Origin: Nannocystis pusilla
GTDB taxonomy: Bacteria > Myxococcota_A > Polyangia > Nannocystales > Nannocystaceae
DNA length: 64,000 nucleotides
Reading direction: 5' to 3'
Assembly: GCF_020073745.1 (NCBI RefSeq)
Contig: NZ_JAIRAU010000039.1
Span: 62,001-126,000, forward strand
Shown in pieces: positions 8,314-17,000 of this stretch (position 1 is its first letter; every line of letters starts with the position of its first letter). A model generated the notes under the pieces. That model saw nothing but the letters and a program-made list of their open reading frames with translations, had not been told where the DNA came from and ran no database searches. Position numbers and translations under genes: made by a program.

Positions 8314-8381
8314 GGGGGCGACAGACTGACGCTGCCGACCGCCGGCGGCAAGCCCGTGACCGCGCGGCCGACGATTCGCCG

Positions 8382-8654
8382 TCAGCGCGGGTCACGAGGC
8401 GTCGCGGCGGGCACCGGAGCCGGCTCGGCCGTCTCGATGAGCACCGCCTGGACCATCAGCAGCGCGCCGACCGCCTGCTCGATCCCCCCGTAGGCCCCGA
8501 GCGCCTCGCCGAACTCCTGCAGGTCGCTCGTGGTCGCCAGCGCCAGCTTCTCCGAGCGGGCCAGGAACGCCTGCAGCAGCGTCCGTGCCCGTTGCGGACC
8601 CAAGATCCGCCCGACTTTCTCGAGGGCGAGCGCGTGGACGTCGACGCTGGTCAT
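8382..8654 (-). CDS. Conserved-looking hypothetical protein
   Basis: Small protein of 90 aa with no signal peptide or membrane segment. It begins MTSVDVHALALEKVGRILGP, then a helix ARTLLQAFLARSEKL, the stretch LATTSDLQEFGEAL, and an Ala-rich hydrophobic helix GGIEQAVGALLMVQAVLIE before a Pro/Ala tail. The all-helical pattern and genome-like codon use support a real gene. Its stop lies 68 bases upstream of the hflX start on the same strand, so co-transcription is possible. I do not recognise the family. Confidence 0.6.
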   Translation of the reverse strand: MTSVDVHALALEKVGRILGPQRARTLLQAFLARSEKLALATTSDLQEFGEALGAYGGIEQAVGALLMVQAVLIETAEPAPVPAATPRDPR

Positions 8655-8804
8655 CGTGCTCTGAAGATGGACGCTCTCGTGGTCTCGCGCGACCGGCGCG
8701 ACGCGACCGTCGTGCGCTCGGTCTCACGGCGCGAGGCTCGGCGCCGCTGCGCTCGAGTGTTGCCGAGCCCGGGCGTGGCGAGCAAGTCCCTGTCCGCGAG
8801 GGGC

Positions 8805-9812
8805 TCACTCGCGGAAGCGGACGTGGAAGTGGTTCCGATGTCCGCGCCAGTGGCGGATCACCCCGGCCGACGCACCCTCCCCGCGCGGGTACTGGAACAC
8901 GTCGTTCAACCGCTGCGGAGCGACGCCCGCGGCGACTGCGTGCTCGTAGAAGAGCTTTTGGAGCCCGTAGTCCATGAACACGTAGTGCACCTGTCCGGTC
9001 GCCAGCACCGCCTCGATCAGCGCCCACGAGCGCGCGACGTCGAGGTTGTCGCGATCGGCGGTGATGAACCGCGTCACGTCGGCGTCGGTGCCCCGCAGCA
9101 CGTAGCCGATGTCGATGTCGCGGCCGTGGCGGTGGGACAGGTGGGGCGGGAACACGCCGCCGCCGTGCAGGCTGATGTCGCCGACGTGGACCTTCGGGCC
9201 GCCACGACCTCCGCGCGTGTAGGCGCGGATCGACTCCTGGAGCAGCCGGATCGTGCGCGGGGTGCCCCACGCGTGGTCCTCGTTCTTGACCACGTAACCT
9301 GGCCCCGGGGGCAGCTTCACGCCCTGCGCCAGCACGCCGGCGAAGTCCTCGTCGGCGAACAGGTCGGGGTAGTACACGTCGGTCGCGCGCAGCTCGACCG
9401 TACCTGTCCCGATGGACAGGCGCTCCTGCTGGCCCGCGCGCGCCAGCACCACCGCGCCGCGCTCGACCGCCGCGATCGTGGTCCCCTCCCACACCAGGTC
9501 GCCGACGCGGAACACCCGGATCACCCCGCTCGGATCGTCGCGGATGGTCGCCTGGCTGCTCGCCGGGTCGGTCGCGGTGGTGGTGGCGAGCAGCGTCAGC
9601 GGCAGCTCGGTGTCCTCGATGCTGTCCTCCGGGACCTGTCCGTTCGAACAGCCCTCGCACGGCGGCGTCGCCTCTGCGGGCGCGGCCGCGAGCGCCGGCG
9701 CCTCGACCGCCGCGGCCGCCGCCTCGATCGCGACCTCCGGCTCGGCGGTCGCGTCGCCGCAGCCGATCAGCAGGGCGAGGCAGACGAGCAGCGGCGCGGG
9801 GCGAGGCGTCAC
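8805..9812 (-). CDS. Penicillin-insensitive murein endopeptidase (MepA-like) lipoprotein
   Basis: Probable outer-envelope zinc endopeptidase of the MepA (M74) type, cutting D-Ala-meso-DAP crosslinks in peptidoglycan. From the GTG at 9812 the product is 335 aa with a leader ending L-L-I-G-C (lipobox). A linker and a small all-beta domain (GVIRVFRVGDLVWEG) precede the peptidase part: HGGGVFPPHLSHRHGRDIDIGY holds the H-x6-D zinc site and HRNHFHVRF the H-x-H site near the C-terminus. Two dispersed palindromes are inside the gene; one (9622-9652) encodes CEGCSNGQVPEDSIEDT just after the leader linker, the other (9405-9418) the RLSIGTG turn. Both fall outside the peptidase motifs. Confidence 0.85.
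   Translation of the reverse strand: MTPRPAPLLVCLALLIGCGDATAEPEVAIEAAAAAVEAPALAAAPAEATPPCEGCSNGQVPEDSIEDTELPLTLLATTTATDPASSQATIRDDPSGVIRVFRVGDLVWEGTTIAAVERGAVVLARAGQQERLSIGTGTVELRATDVYYPDLFADEDFAGVLAQGVKLPPGPGYVVKNEDHAWGTPRTIRLLQESIRAYTRGGRGGPKVHVGDISLHGGGVFPPHLSHRHGRDIDIGYVLRGTDADVTRFITADRDNLDVARSWALIEAVLATGQVHYVFMDYGLQKLFYEHAVAAGVAPQRLNDVFQYPRGEGASAGVIRHWRGHRNHFHVRFRE
9401..9421. repeat. TGTCC-N4-GGACA palindrome inside mepA-like gene
   Basis: TACCTGTCCCGATGGACAGG, with the exact core at 9405-9418 and complete CCTG/CAGG outer arms. It is in frame within the all-beta part of the protein. Confidence 0.85.
9622..9652. repeat. Tandem imperfect palindrome copies inside mepA-like gene
   Basis: Two abutting degenerate copies (CTGTCCTCCGGGAC then CCTGTCCGTTCGAACAG). 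On the minus strand they encode a Cys- and acid-containing stretch of the linker. Confidence 0.65.
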
Positions 9813-9954
9813 GTCGACCGCCCTCGCAAGAACCGCACCAGCCCGCTCGCCTCGATCTCCGCGGACTGCCTCGCCTTCAGCCATCGCCCCGTGTGACAGT
9901 TTGTCCGCCACGCCCGGCCAGGCGCGCCAGCCCGTCACACGCGCGATCACGCCG

Positions 9955-10527
9955 TCACTGGGCCTTCTGCTTTTGGTACGTGCCGATCAACTCCGCCCTT
10001 CCGAGGATGTGACCGGCCATCGCCTGCTCGAGCTCCGCGCGGGTGGCCGACTGCAGCGCGGGCAGCGTGGTGTCGAGCGCGTACAGCGTGTGGAAGTAGC
10101 GATGGCGACCGACGGGAGGGCACGGACCGCCGTAACCGAGGCGCTTGAAGTCGTTCATGCCCGGGCGTGCTTCGGCGGGCAGCTGCTCGGCGCTCACCCC
10201 GGCCGGCAGCGAGCCGTCGGCCGGCGGCAGGTCGACGAGAATCCAGTGCGTCCACACCGTCTTCGGCGCGGCCGGGTCGGGCGCGTCGGGATCGGTCTCG
10301 ATGAGGGCCAGGCTCTTGGCCGTCGCCGGCACGCCCGACCAGCGCAGCGGCGGGGAGATGTCGGCGCCCTCGCAGGTGTACTCCGTCGGGATCTCTGCGC
10401 CCGGCGCGAACGCGTCGGACTGCAGGCTCATCCCGCCGCTCGGCGCCGGGTCGTCGGCGCCGCCCGGCTCGGGCTTGGGCTGGCAGGCGAACAGGCCGCA
10501 GAGGATCAGGAGCGCGGGGCGGTGCAT
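9955..10527 (-). CDS. YbhB/YbcL-type PEBP lipoprotein
   Basis: Phosphatidylethanolamine-binding-protein family (Raf kinase inhibitor-like) protein of 190 aa, predicted lipoprotein: leader MHRPALLILCGLFACQ with the lipobox cysteine at 15. The PEBP ligand site is visible as DPDAPD (~78-83), WTHWILV (~92-98) and GPCPPVGRHRYFHTLYAL (~133-151). Bacterial members have no settled function; proposed roles are small-ligand or lipid binding. It lies upstream of the MepA-like gene on the same strand with a gap of about 140 bases, so they may share transcription. Confidence 0.9.
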   Translation of the reverse strand: MHRPALLILCGLFACQPKPEPGGADDPAPSGGMSLQSDAFAPGAEIPTEYTCEGADISPPLRWSGVPATAKSLALIETDPDAPDPAAPKTVWTHWILVDLPPADGSLPAGVSAEQLPAEARPGMNDFKRLGYGGPCPPVGRHRYFHTLYALDTTLPALQSATRAELEQAMAGHILGRAELIGTYQKQKAQ

Positions 10528-10576
10528 GGCCGCTCAACCGTGACCGAGCCGCGGGCGTGCGCAAGCTCAGCGGTTC

Positions 10577-10598
10577 CACATGTCCTTCACGACATGTG
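10577..10598. repeat. CACATGTC-N6-GACATGTG inverted repeat
   Basis: Perfect 8-base arms (10577-10584 and 10591-10598) separated by six bases. It lies in the gap between the divergent PEBP and ceramidase-like genes and is a family member with the outer CATGT arms complete. Confidence 0.8.
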
Positions 10599-10686
10599 CG
10601 ATCGGACCGGTCCTCGCCGGCAGTCCACGCCTGTCCTCACGCGCGCGCGGCCCGGGCGCGCGCCCGCTCGGTTACGCTGTGACGTC

Positions 10687-12678
10687 GTGATATCCCGCCC
10701 GCTCCTCCTCACCCTGGCCGTGCTTCCGCTGGCCTGCGGCGACTCGACCGCCGCGACCTCGGACAGCGACACATCCACCTCCTCTTCCACCTCGACCAGC
10801 GGCGACGACCCGCCGCCGACGACCGAGGCGCCGCCGACGACCTCGACCTCGACGGACACGACCACCGAAGGACCGACGACGACGCCGACGACGACCGAGG
10901 CGATCACGTCGACGACGACGACTACGGACACGACCGCGACCACCGACACCTCGACGACCACCTCGACGACCGACACGACGACCGGCACGAGCACGACCAC
11001 GACCGGCGACACCGACACCGGAGAGCCGCCGCCGGACGAGATGCCGGAGATCGTGTGCCCCGGCGATCCCGACGGTCAGTGCGATCCGGTCGACGGCGCC
11101 GCGCTGCTGGCGGGCACCTCGGTGAAGTCGATCGTGCCGACCTGCTTCGAGTCGTGGACCGACCTCGACGCCGACGCCGAGTACGAGGCCGGCGAGACGT
11201 TCCTCGACTGCGGCTGCGATCGCCTGTGTCCCGGCGACCCCGGCTACGTCGCCGCCGACATGGGCGAGGACGACGGCGAGTTCCAGGCCAGCTGGCTGGC
11301 GGGCTTCCACAACGGCCGCCCGGCCACCGGCGTGCGCGGGGCGAACCTCGGCCTCGTCGGCGAGGGCGACGGCCTGTGGGCGCGGGCGCTGGTGCTCGAG
11401 CAGGGCAACACCAAGCTGGCGATCGTCACCCTCGACCTCGTCGGCTTCTTCAACAACGAGACGCTGGCGATCCGCGACACGCTGGCCGACCAGGGCCTCG
11501 AGGTCGACTACGTCCTGCTGCACGCGCTGCACAACCACGAGGGCCCCGACAGCATGGGCCTGTGGGGCGAGCAGCAGCTGGTCAGCGGCTACGACCCGGC
11601 CTACCGGGCGCAGGTGCGGCAGGCGATCGTCGACGCGATCGCCGAGGCCGACGCCGCCAAGGTCGAGGTCGCGCAGCTCGTCGTCGGCGAGGTCGACGCC
11701 TCGACGTACCACAGCAACGGCGTCGGCAACGTCATCAACGACAGCCGCGACCCGTTCGTCGTCGACGAGATGATCGGCGCGCTCCGCCTCGTCGACGGGC
11801 AGGACAACACGATCGCCAGCGTCGTCAGCTTCGGCAACCACCCCGAGGCGCTGTCCGACGAGAACACGCTGATGACCAGCGACTTCGCCCACGGCCTGCG
11901 GCGCACGCTCGAGCAGGGCAGCACGTGGCTGAACTCGCCCGGCAAGCCCGGCGTCGGCGGCACCTGCCTCTACATCAACGCGGCCGTCGGCGGCCTGATG
12001 ACGCCGCTCGGCATGGCGGTGAAGACCCCCGACGGCGAGACCTACCAGTCGGGCACCTTCGAGAAGGCCGACGCGATCGGCCAGCTGCTCGGCGAGATGG
12101 CCCTCGACGCGCTCGCCAACGGCGACGTCGTCGCCGCCCCGCAGCTCGACCTGCAGGCGCAGCGGTTCATGCTGCGCGTCGACAACACCAACTTCCAGGC
12201 CATGTTCCAGCTCGGGATCTTCGATCGCGAGACGTTCATGGAGGAGGACGGCATGTACATCGAGACCGAGACCGCGCTGATCAACCTCGGCCCCGCGCAG
12301 TTCCTCAGCGTGCCCGGCGAGCTGTTCCCCGAGCTGGCGATCGGCGGCTACGACGGCAGCCACCTCAACGTGCCGACCAAGCCGCTCGTCGACCCCAACA
12401 ACACCAACCCGCCCGACCTGCTGGCTGCCCCCGAGGGCCCGTACCTCAAGGACAAGATGCACGGGACCTACCGCTTCATCGTCGGCATGGGCAACGACGA
12501 GCTCGGCTACATCGTGCCCGAGTACGACTGGGAGCTCGGCGACCCGCCGTGGGTCAGCGAGGCCGAGGGCGATCACTACGAGGAGACCAACTCGCTCGGC
12601 GTCGAGACCTTCGCCAGGATCGACGCCGCGGCCGACATCCTGATCGCCTGGTCGAAGTGGGTCCACGGCGCGCCGTGA
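10687..12678 (+). CDS. Neutral/alkaline ceramidase-like lipoprotein
   Basis: Predicted lipoprotein of 663 aa. From the GTG at 10687 the leader reads ISRPLLLTLAVLPLACGDS with a lipobox. A Thr/Ser/Asp-rich low-complexity linker of about 90 residues follows, then a globular part resembling the neutral/alkaline ceramidase N-terminal catalytic domain: FHNGRPATGVRGANLGLVG, VLEQGNTKLAIVTLDLVG, and LLHALHNHEGPDSMG, whose His cluster suits the metal site, then SFGNHPEAL and CLYINAAVGGLMTP. The C-terminus carries the PGELFPELA motif found in this superfamily. The substrate is unknown; lipid amide hydrolysis at the surface is an inference. The linker type recurs in other lipoproteins of the window. Confidence 0.75.
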   Translation: MISRPLLLTLAVLPLACGDSTAATSDSDTSTSSSTSTSGDDPPPTTEAPPTTSTSTDTTTEGPTTTPTTTEAITSTTTTTDTTATTDTSTTTSTTDTTTGTSTTTTGDTDTGEPPPDEMPEIVCPGDPDGQCDPVDGAALLAGTSVKSIVPTCFESWTDLDADAEYEAGETFLDCGCDRLCPGDPGYVAADMGEDDGEFQASWLAGFHNGRPATGVRGANLGLVGEGDGLWARALVLEQGNTKLAIVTLDLVGFFNNETLAIRDTLADQGLEVDYVLLHALHNHEGPDSMGLWGEQQLVSGYDPAYRAQVRQAIVDAIAEADAAKVEVAQLVVGEVDASTYHSNGVGNVINDSRDPFVVDEMIGALRLVDGQDNTIASVVSFGNHPEALSDENTLMTSDFAHGLRRTLEQGSTWLNSPGKPGVGGTCLYINAAVGGLMTPLGMAVKTPDGETYQSGTFEKADAIGQLLGEMALDALANGDVVAAPQLDLQAQRFMLRVDNTNFQAMFQLGIFDRETFMEEDGMYIETETALINLGPAQFLSVPGELFPELAIGGYDGSHLNVPTKPLVDPNNTNPPDLLAAPEGPYLKDKMHGTYRFIVGMGNDELGYIVPEYDWELGDPPWVSEAEGDHYEETNSLGVETFARIDAAADILIAWSKWVHGAP

Positions 12679-12703
12679 ACCCGCCTCGCCGCGAGCGGGC
12701 GCC

Positions 12704-14041
12704 CTACTCCATGATCGGCGTCCGCTCGCACTCGTAGGTCACGTCCATCGTCGGCCCGTGATCGATGACCTCGAAGTCGGTGGCCTTGAGGTCCTCGAGC
12801 GAGAACGCGTCGACGCCGACGTCGGCCCAGGTCGCGCAGCCGAGCACGTCGCTCTGCGCGGTCAGGGCGATGTTGCCGCCGTCGGACATGTACATGCCGT
12901 ACTTCTGCAGCGCCTTGGCGATCACCTGCGCGCCGGGGCTCAGGGTCTCGATCGGGTAGTCGGCGCGCAGGCGCATGTGGCCGCCGTACGGGATCGAGGT
13001 CATCGGCCCGGTGGTGTTGGTGCCGTGGGTCGCGGGGGCGACGTACTTCTTGGCGCGGATCATCGAGTTGGGCAGGATGAACCGGATCGCGTGGTTGATC
13101 TCCCCGGCCTCGATCTCCTCGGCCGAGAACAGCAGCGGCGCGATCGGGAAGCCGGCCGCGTCGGCGCTGGTGCACTGCTGCCCGCGGCCGTCGAGGTCGT
13201 AGGTCTTCGAGGTGTCCCACAGCGCGAGGCAACCCGCGGTGAACTGGTCGGACTGCGCGTCGAGGGTCGCGTGATAAACTTCGTAGAGCCGCTGCTCGCT
13301 GCGCGACACCACGATCATGTGGCAGTCGGCGCCGTCGTCGTACCCGCTGCAGTCGTAGCCCTCGAAGCTGTCGGCCGGCGGGAGCTCCTGCGGGTAGTCC
13401 TCGACCACGCCGCCGGGCGGCAGCGGGATCGGGGCGACGTCGCAGTCGGGCGAGTAGTAGTAGTCGTTGTCGAGCGCGTAGGCGCGCTTCTCGGTGCCGG
13501 CGGGCGCGTCGACGGCGGTGATGCTGAAGTCGATGCGCATCGTGCCGGTGCCCCACCCGTTCGGCGGGGCGTTCTGCACCATCCACGCCGTGATCGCGTC
13601 CGAGTCGGGCGCGACCGGGTCGTTCGAGGCGTCCTGGTACCAGATCGCGTCCGGCGGGAAGAACAGGCCCTCGGCCTGCGACGCGCACAGCGTGCTGTCG
13701 TCGCCCGCGCCGGTGGTCGTGTCCGGCGTCTCGGTCGTGGTGTCCGGCGGCTCGGTCGTCATCCCGCCGGTGTCCGTCGTGGCGGTGGTCGTCGTGGTCT
13801 CGGTGGTCGGACCCACCGTGGTCGGCTCGTTCGTCGTCGGGCCCGCCGTGGTCGGCTCGTTCGTCGTCGACGTCGTCGGCCCGCTCGTCGAGGATGTCTC
13901 CGAGGACATGGTCGTCGGGCTAGGTTCGGTCTGGCTCGGGCTCGTCGAGCCCGTCCCGTCCGTGTCCGTCGTACCTCCGCCTGCGCCCCCGCACGCGACC
14001 GCGAGGGTCGCCGCCGCTGCCCACATCACCCGTTGAACCAT
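12704..14041 (-). CDS. Hypothetical lipoprotein with Thr-rich linker
   Basis: Predicted surface lipoprotein of 445 aa. The ATG at 14041 has a GGAGG-type ribosome site and gives the leader MVQRVMWAAAATLAVACGG (lipobox V-A-C). Residues ~25-120 are Thr/Ser/Pro-rich with repeated TTxEPTT units, then a globular region of about 320 residues begins at LCASQAEGLFFPPDAIWYQD. Notable stretches are DDYYYSPDCDVAPIPLPPGG, GADCHMIVVSRSEQRLYEVYHA, NHAIRFILPNSM and MTSIPYGGHMRLRADYPIE. Six cysteines could form disulfides. The family is not recognised. It is convergent with the ceramidase-like gene, 25 bases apart, and divergent palindrome 13895-13908 lies in its linker. Confidence 0.75.
   Translation of the reverse strand: MVQRVMWAAAATLAVACGGAGGGTTDTDGTGSTSPSQTEPSPTTMSSETSSTSGPTTSTTNEPTTAGPTTNEPTTVGPTTETTTTTATTDTGGMTTEPPDTTTETPDTTTGAGDDSTLCASQAEGLFFPPDAIWYQDASNDPVAPDSDAITAWMVQNAPPNGWGTGTMRIDFSITAVDAPAGTEKRAYALDNDYYYSPDCDVAPIPLPPGGVVEDYPQELPPADSFEGYDCSGYDDGADCHMIVVSRSEQRLYEVYHATLDAQSDQFTAGCLALWDTSKTYDLDGRGQQCTSADAAGFPIAPLLFSAEEIEAGEINHAIRFILPNSMIRAKKYVAPATHGTNTTGPMTSIPYGGHMRLRADYPIETLSPGAQVIAKALQKYGMYMSDGGNIALTAQSDVLGCATWADVGVDAFSLEDLKATDFEVIDHGPTMDVTYECERTPIME
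13895..13908. repeat. Near-exact palindrome in lipoprotein linker
   Basis: TGTCTCCGAGGACA, one mismatch in the left arm. It encodes part of the Ser/Thr linker on the minus strand. Confidence 0.55.
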
Positions 14042-14087
14042 GTCCGGCCTCCTCATGGCCGGGCATGGTACCGCGTCGGCGGGCCGG

Positions 14088-17000
14088 TTACTGCGTCAGC
14101 AGGCCCGTGCGACGGCGCAGCTCGATCGCGCCCTCGCTGCACCAGAAGCGCAGCAGGTCGGCGATGACCTCCGAGTTGAAGACGAGCTCCTCGCCCTCGA
14201 GGTAGAGCAGCGCCTGATCCTCCTGGCGCAGCAACGCCGCGCACGACGGCAGGTCGGCGGCGATCAACGCGGCCGCGCGCAGCGACGTCGTCTTGAGGTC
14301 GGCGTACCACGCATGGAAGTCGACCGGCGCCGACTGGGCGTATTCGGCCGAGACCTCCTGCAGCACCTGGCGCTCGCGCCGGCCGAGCACCTTGACGATC
14401 CTGCGCTGCAGGTCGTCGAGCGCGCTCGGATCGGCGAGGTTCGAGCCGTAGTTCGGCGCCGCCGTGCGGGCCGCCGCCGCGAGGATCAGCATCAGCTCCG
14501 AGGCCTTGAAGCGGGTGACCGCCTGCAGCCCGCGCTGCACGTACGCCAGCGCCCGGGCGATCACGAACGCCTGCTGCGGCTCGGACAGCCGCAGCACCGT
14601 CGCCGGCACGAGCACCACCGGCAGCGCGCCGAACTCGAGGCTGACCGTGGTGCCGGCGCCGCGATAGACGTAGAGGTCGTAGTCCGGCAGGCCGAACAGC
14701 CCCGCGATCTTGTCGACGAAGCCGCGCAGCGGGTTGCCCGAGCGCGCCGTGATCTTCTCCTTCACGTTGACGCTGAAGCGGTTGAGGTCGCCGAGGTACA
14801 GCTTGCTGAGGCTGAGGCTGATCGCGTTGATGAGCTTCTCGGCGACCGCCCCCTGCGGGCTGCGATCGAGGTGGGTGCGCAGGACCTCGGGCGCGAACGA
14901 GTTGGGGATCGCCGAGGCGGGCTTGGGGGTCATGCGGGTCAGCGCCCGCATGTCCGACTCGCTCGCGGCCCCGAGCACGCACAGCGGCCCGAGCCCGAGC
15001 GCGGCCTCGGCCATCTTGCCGCGGTCGACGTAGCACTGCACGAGGCCGCGCCACGGATCGGGCGAAGCCGGGTAGAGCGCGGCCGCCTGGCGGAACACGG
15101 TGCCGCCCTGCTCCGCCAGCCCCTGGGCCCGCAGCCGCTCGCCGAGCGCGAGCCGCAGCGGCAGGTTCTGCCGCACCTCGGCGATGCCGAACTCGAGCGT
15201 GGCCATCGCCTTGTCGGAGCGCTGCATCGCCTCGCCCTGCACGCGCGCCAGCTCGAGGTACGCGCGCCCGAGCTTGGCGTCGTCGCCGGCGACCTGCTGC
15301 AGGTGCCGCATCAGCGCCTGCTCGTACAGCTCCCAGTCGTCGGCCGTCTGCACCTGCTTGGCGTACTCGCTCGCGGCCACCCCGTCGGGGCCCTCGAGCG
15401 CGACCGCGCTGAGCAGCGCCTCGAGGCCCTGCGCGCGCCGGCCCTGGTGCAGCTCGATGTGCGCGAGGTGGACGATCGCCGCCACGCGATCGTCGATCGT
15501 CGTCGACGCGCGCAGCAACCGGCGCGCCGTCTCGGCCGCCGCCGAGCCGTCGCCCATGCGCGCGTAGACGTCGGTCAGCGCCAGCAGGGCGCCGCGATCG
15601 TCGGGCCGGGCCTGCAGCGCCGCCTCGAGGCAGGCGCGCGCGCGCGGCAGGTCGCCGATGTGATCGGAGAGCAGGCCGGCGAGGTTGCGGTTGGCCGTGA
15701 ACAGCGCCTCGGGGCTGCTGGCGACCTGCAGGATCTCGCCGTAGATCTCGGCCGCGTCGCCCCACTGCGCGTTGCGGTTGTAGAGGTCGGCCAGAAACAG
15801 CAGCATCGGCACGTGCCGCGGCCTGTCCCGAAGGACACGTCGCAACACGCTGATGCCGCCGGCCAGGTTGCCGAGCTCGTCGGCGTACAGCTCGGCGATC
15901 CGCAGCCACAGCGCCGCCGAGCGCTCGGCCCCGCGGGCCGCCGCGGCCGCCTGCGACAGCTTCTCGAGCAGGCGCGTGCCCTGCTCGAGCATGAGCAGGA
16001 TCTTGTAGAGCATGTCGGCCGCCTCGGCGTGATCCGGGTAGCGCTCGAGCGCGAGCTCGAGGTCCCGCGTCGCCGCCTCCGGATCGTCGAGCCGCTGCAG
16101 CCGGATCTTCGCCGTCTCGACCAGCAGGTTGGCCGCCGTCTCGCCGCTGCGCTCGGCCGCGGCCAGGCGGGCCTTCGCGGCCGCCAGCGCGCGCGGGTCG
16201 TCGATCAGCGTCGACACCCGCACGAGCCCGAGGATCGCGCCGAGGCTCTCCGGATCGCCGACGAGCGCCATCTCGTAGGACTTGGCCGCCGACTGCAGCG
16301 AGCCGGCCCGCTCGAGCGTCTCGCCGAGGCGCGTGTAGTAGGCGCCGAGCAGCGTCGGGTCCTCGCCCTCGGTGCCGACGATCTGGGCGTCGATGCGGGC
16401 CAGCGTCTGGTCGTCGCGCGCCGCGATCGCCAGCCGCTCGAGCCCCGAGAGCGCGAACGGGTCGCTCGGCGACTTCTGCAGCACCGAGGCGTAGGTGTTG
16501 CGGATCGTGTCGACGTCGGCGCCGACCGGGCCCTCGTAGAGCCGCGCCAGCTCGCGCAGGGCCGCCACCTTCGCCCCGTCGTCGCCGACGTGCTTGGCCA
16601 GCCGCAGCTGCAGGTCGGCCAGCGACTTCCACATGCCCTGCTGGCGGTACAGCGCGTCGAGGGCCAGCATCGCCGCCAGGTTGCCCTGCTCGCGCTCGAG
16701 CACCCGCTCGTAGGCCGCGATGGCGCGCTCGGGCTGACCGAGCTGCTCGGCGAACACCTCGCCCGCGCGCAGCAGCGCCGCGGTCGCCAGCGAGGCGTCC
16801 TTCGACATGGCTGCCTCTTGGGCCAGGTCCTCGACCACCCCGGGCCACGCCTCGAGCGCCGCGCGCACGCGGGCCAGGCCGTCGAGCGCCGGCCGGTAGT
16901 CGCCGAGGGCCTGCAGCGCCGCCTGGTAGGCGACAACCGCCCGCGGCGCGTCGGTCAGGTGCTCCTCGTAGACGCGGCCGATCCGGTAGGCGACCTGGGC

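Noticed and set aside
8655..8804. Small gene in the gap before the MepA-like gene
   Set aside because: No frame shows the genome's codon pattern or a ribosome site.
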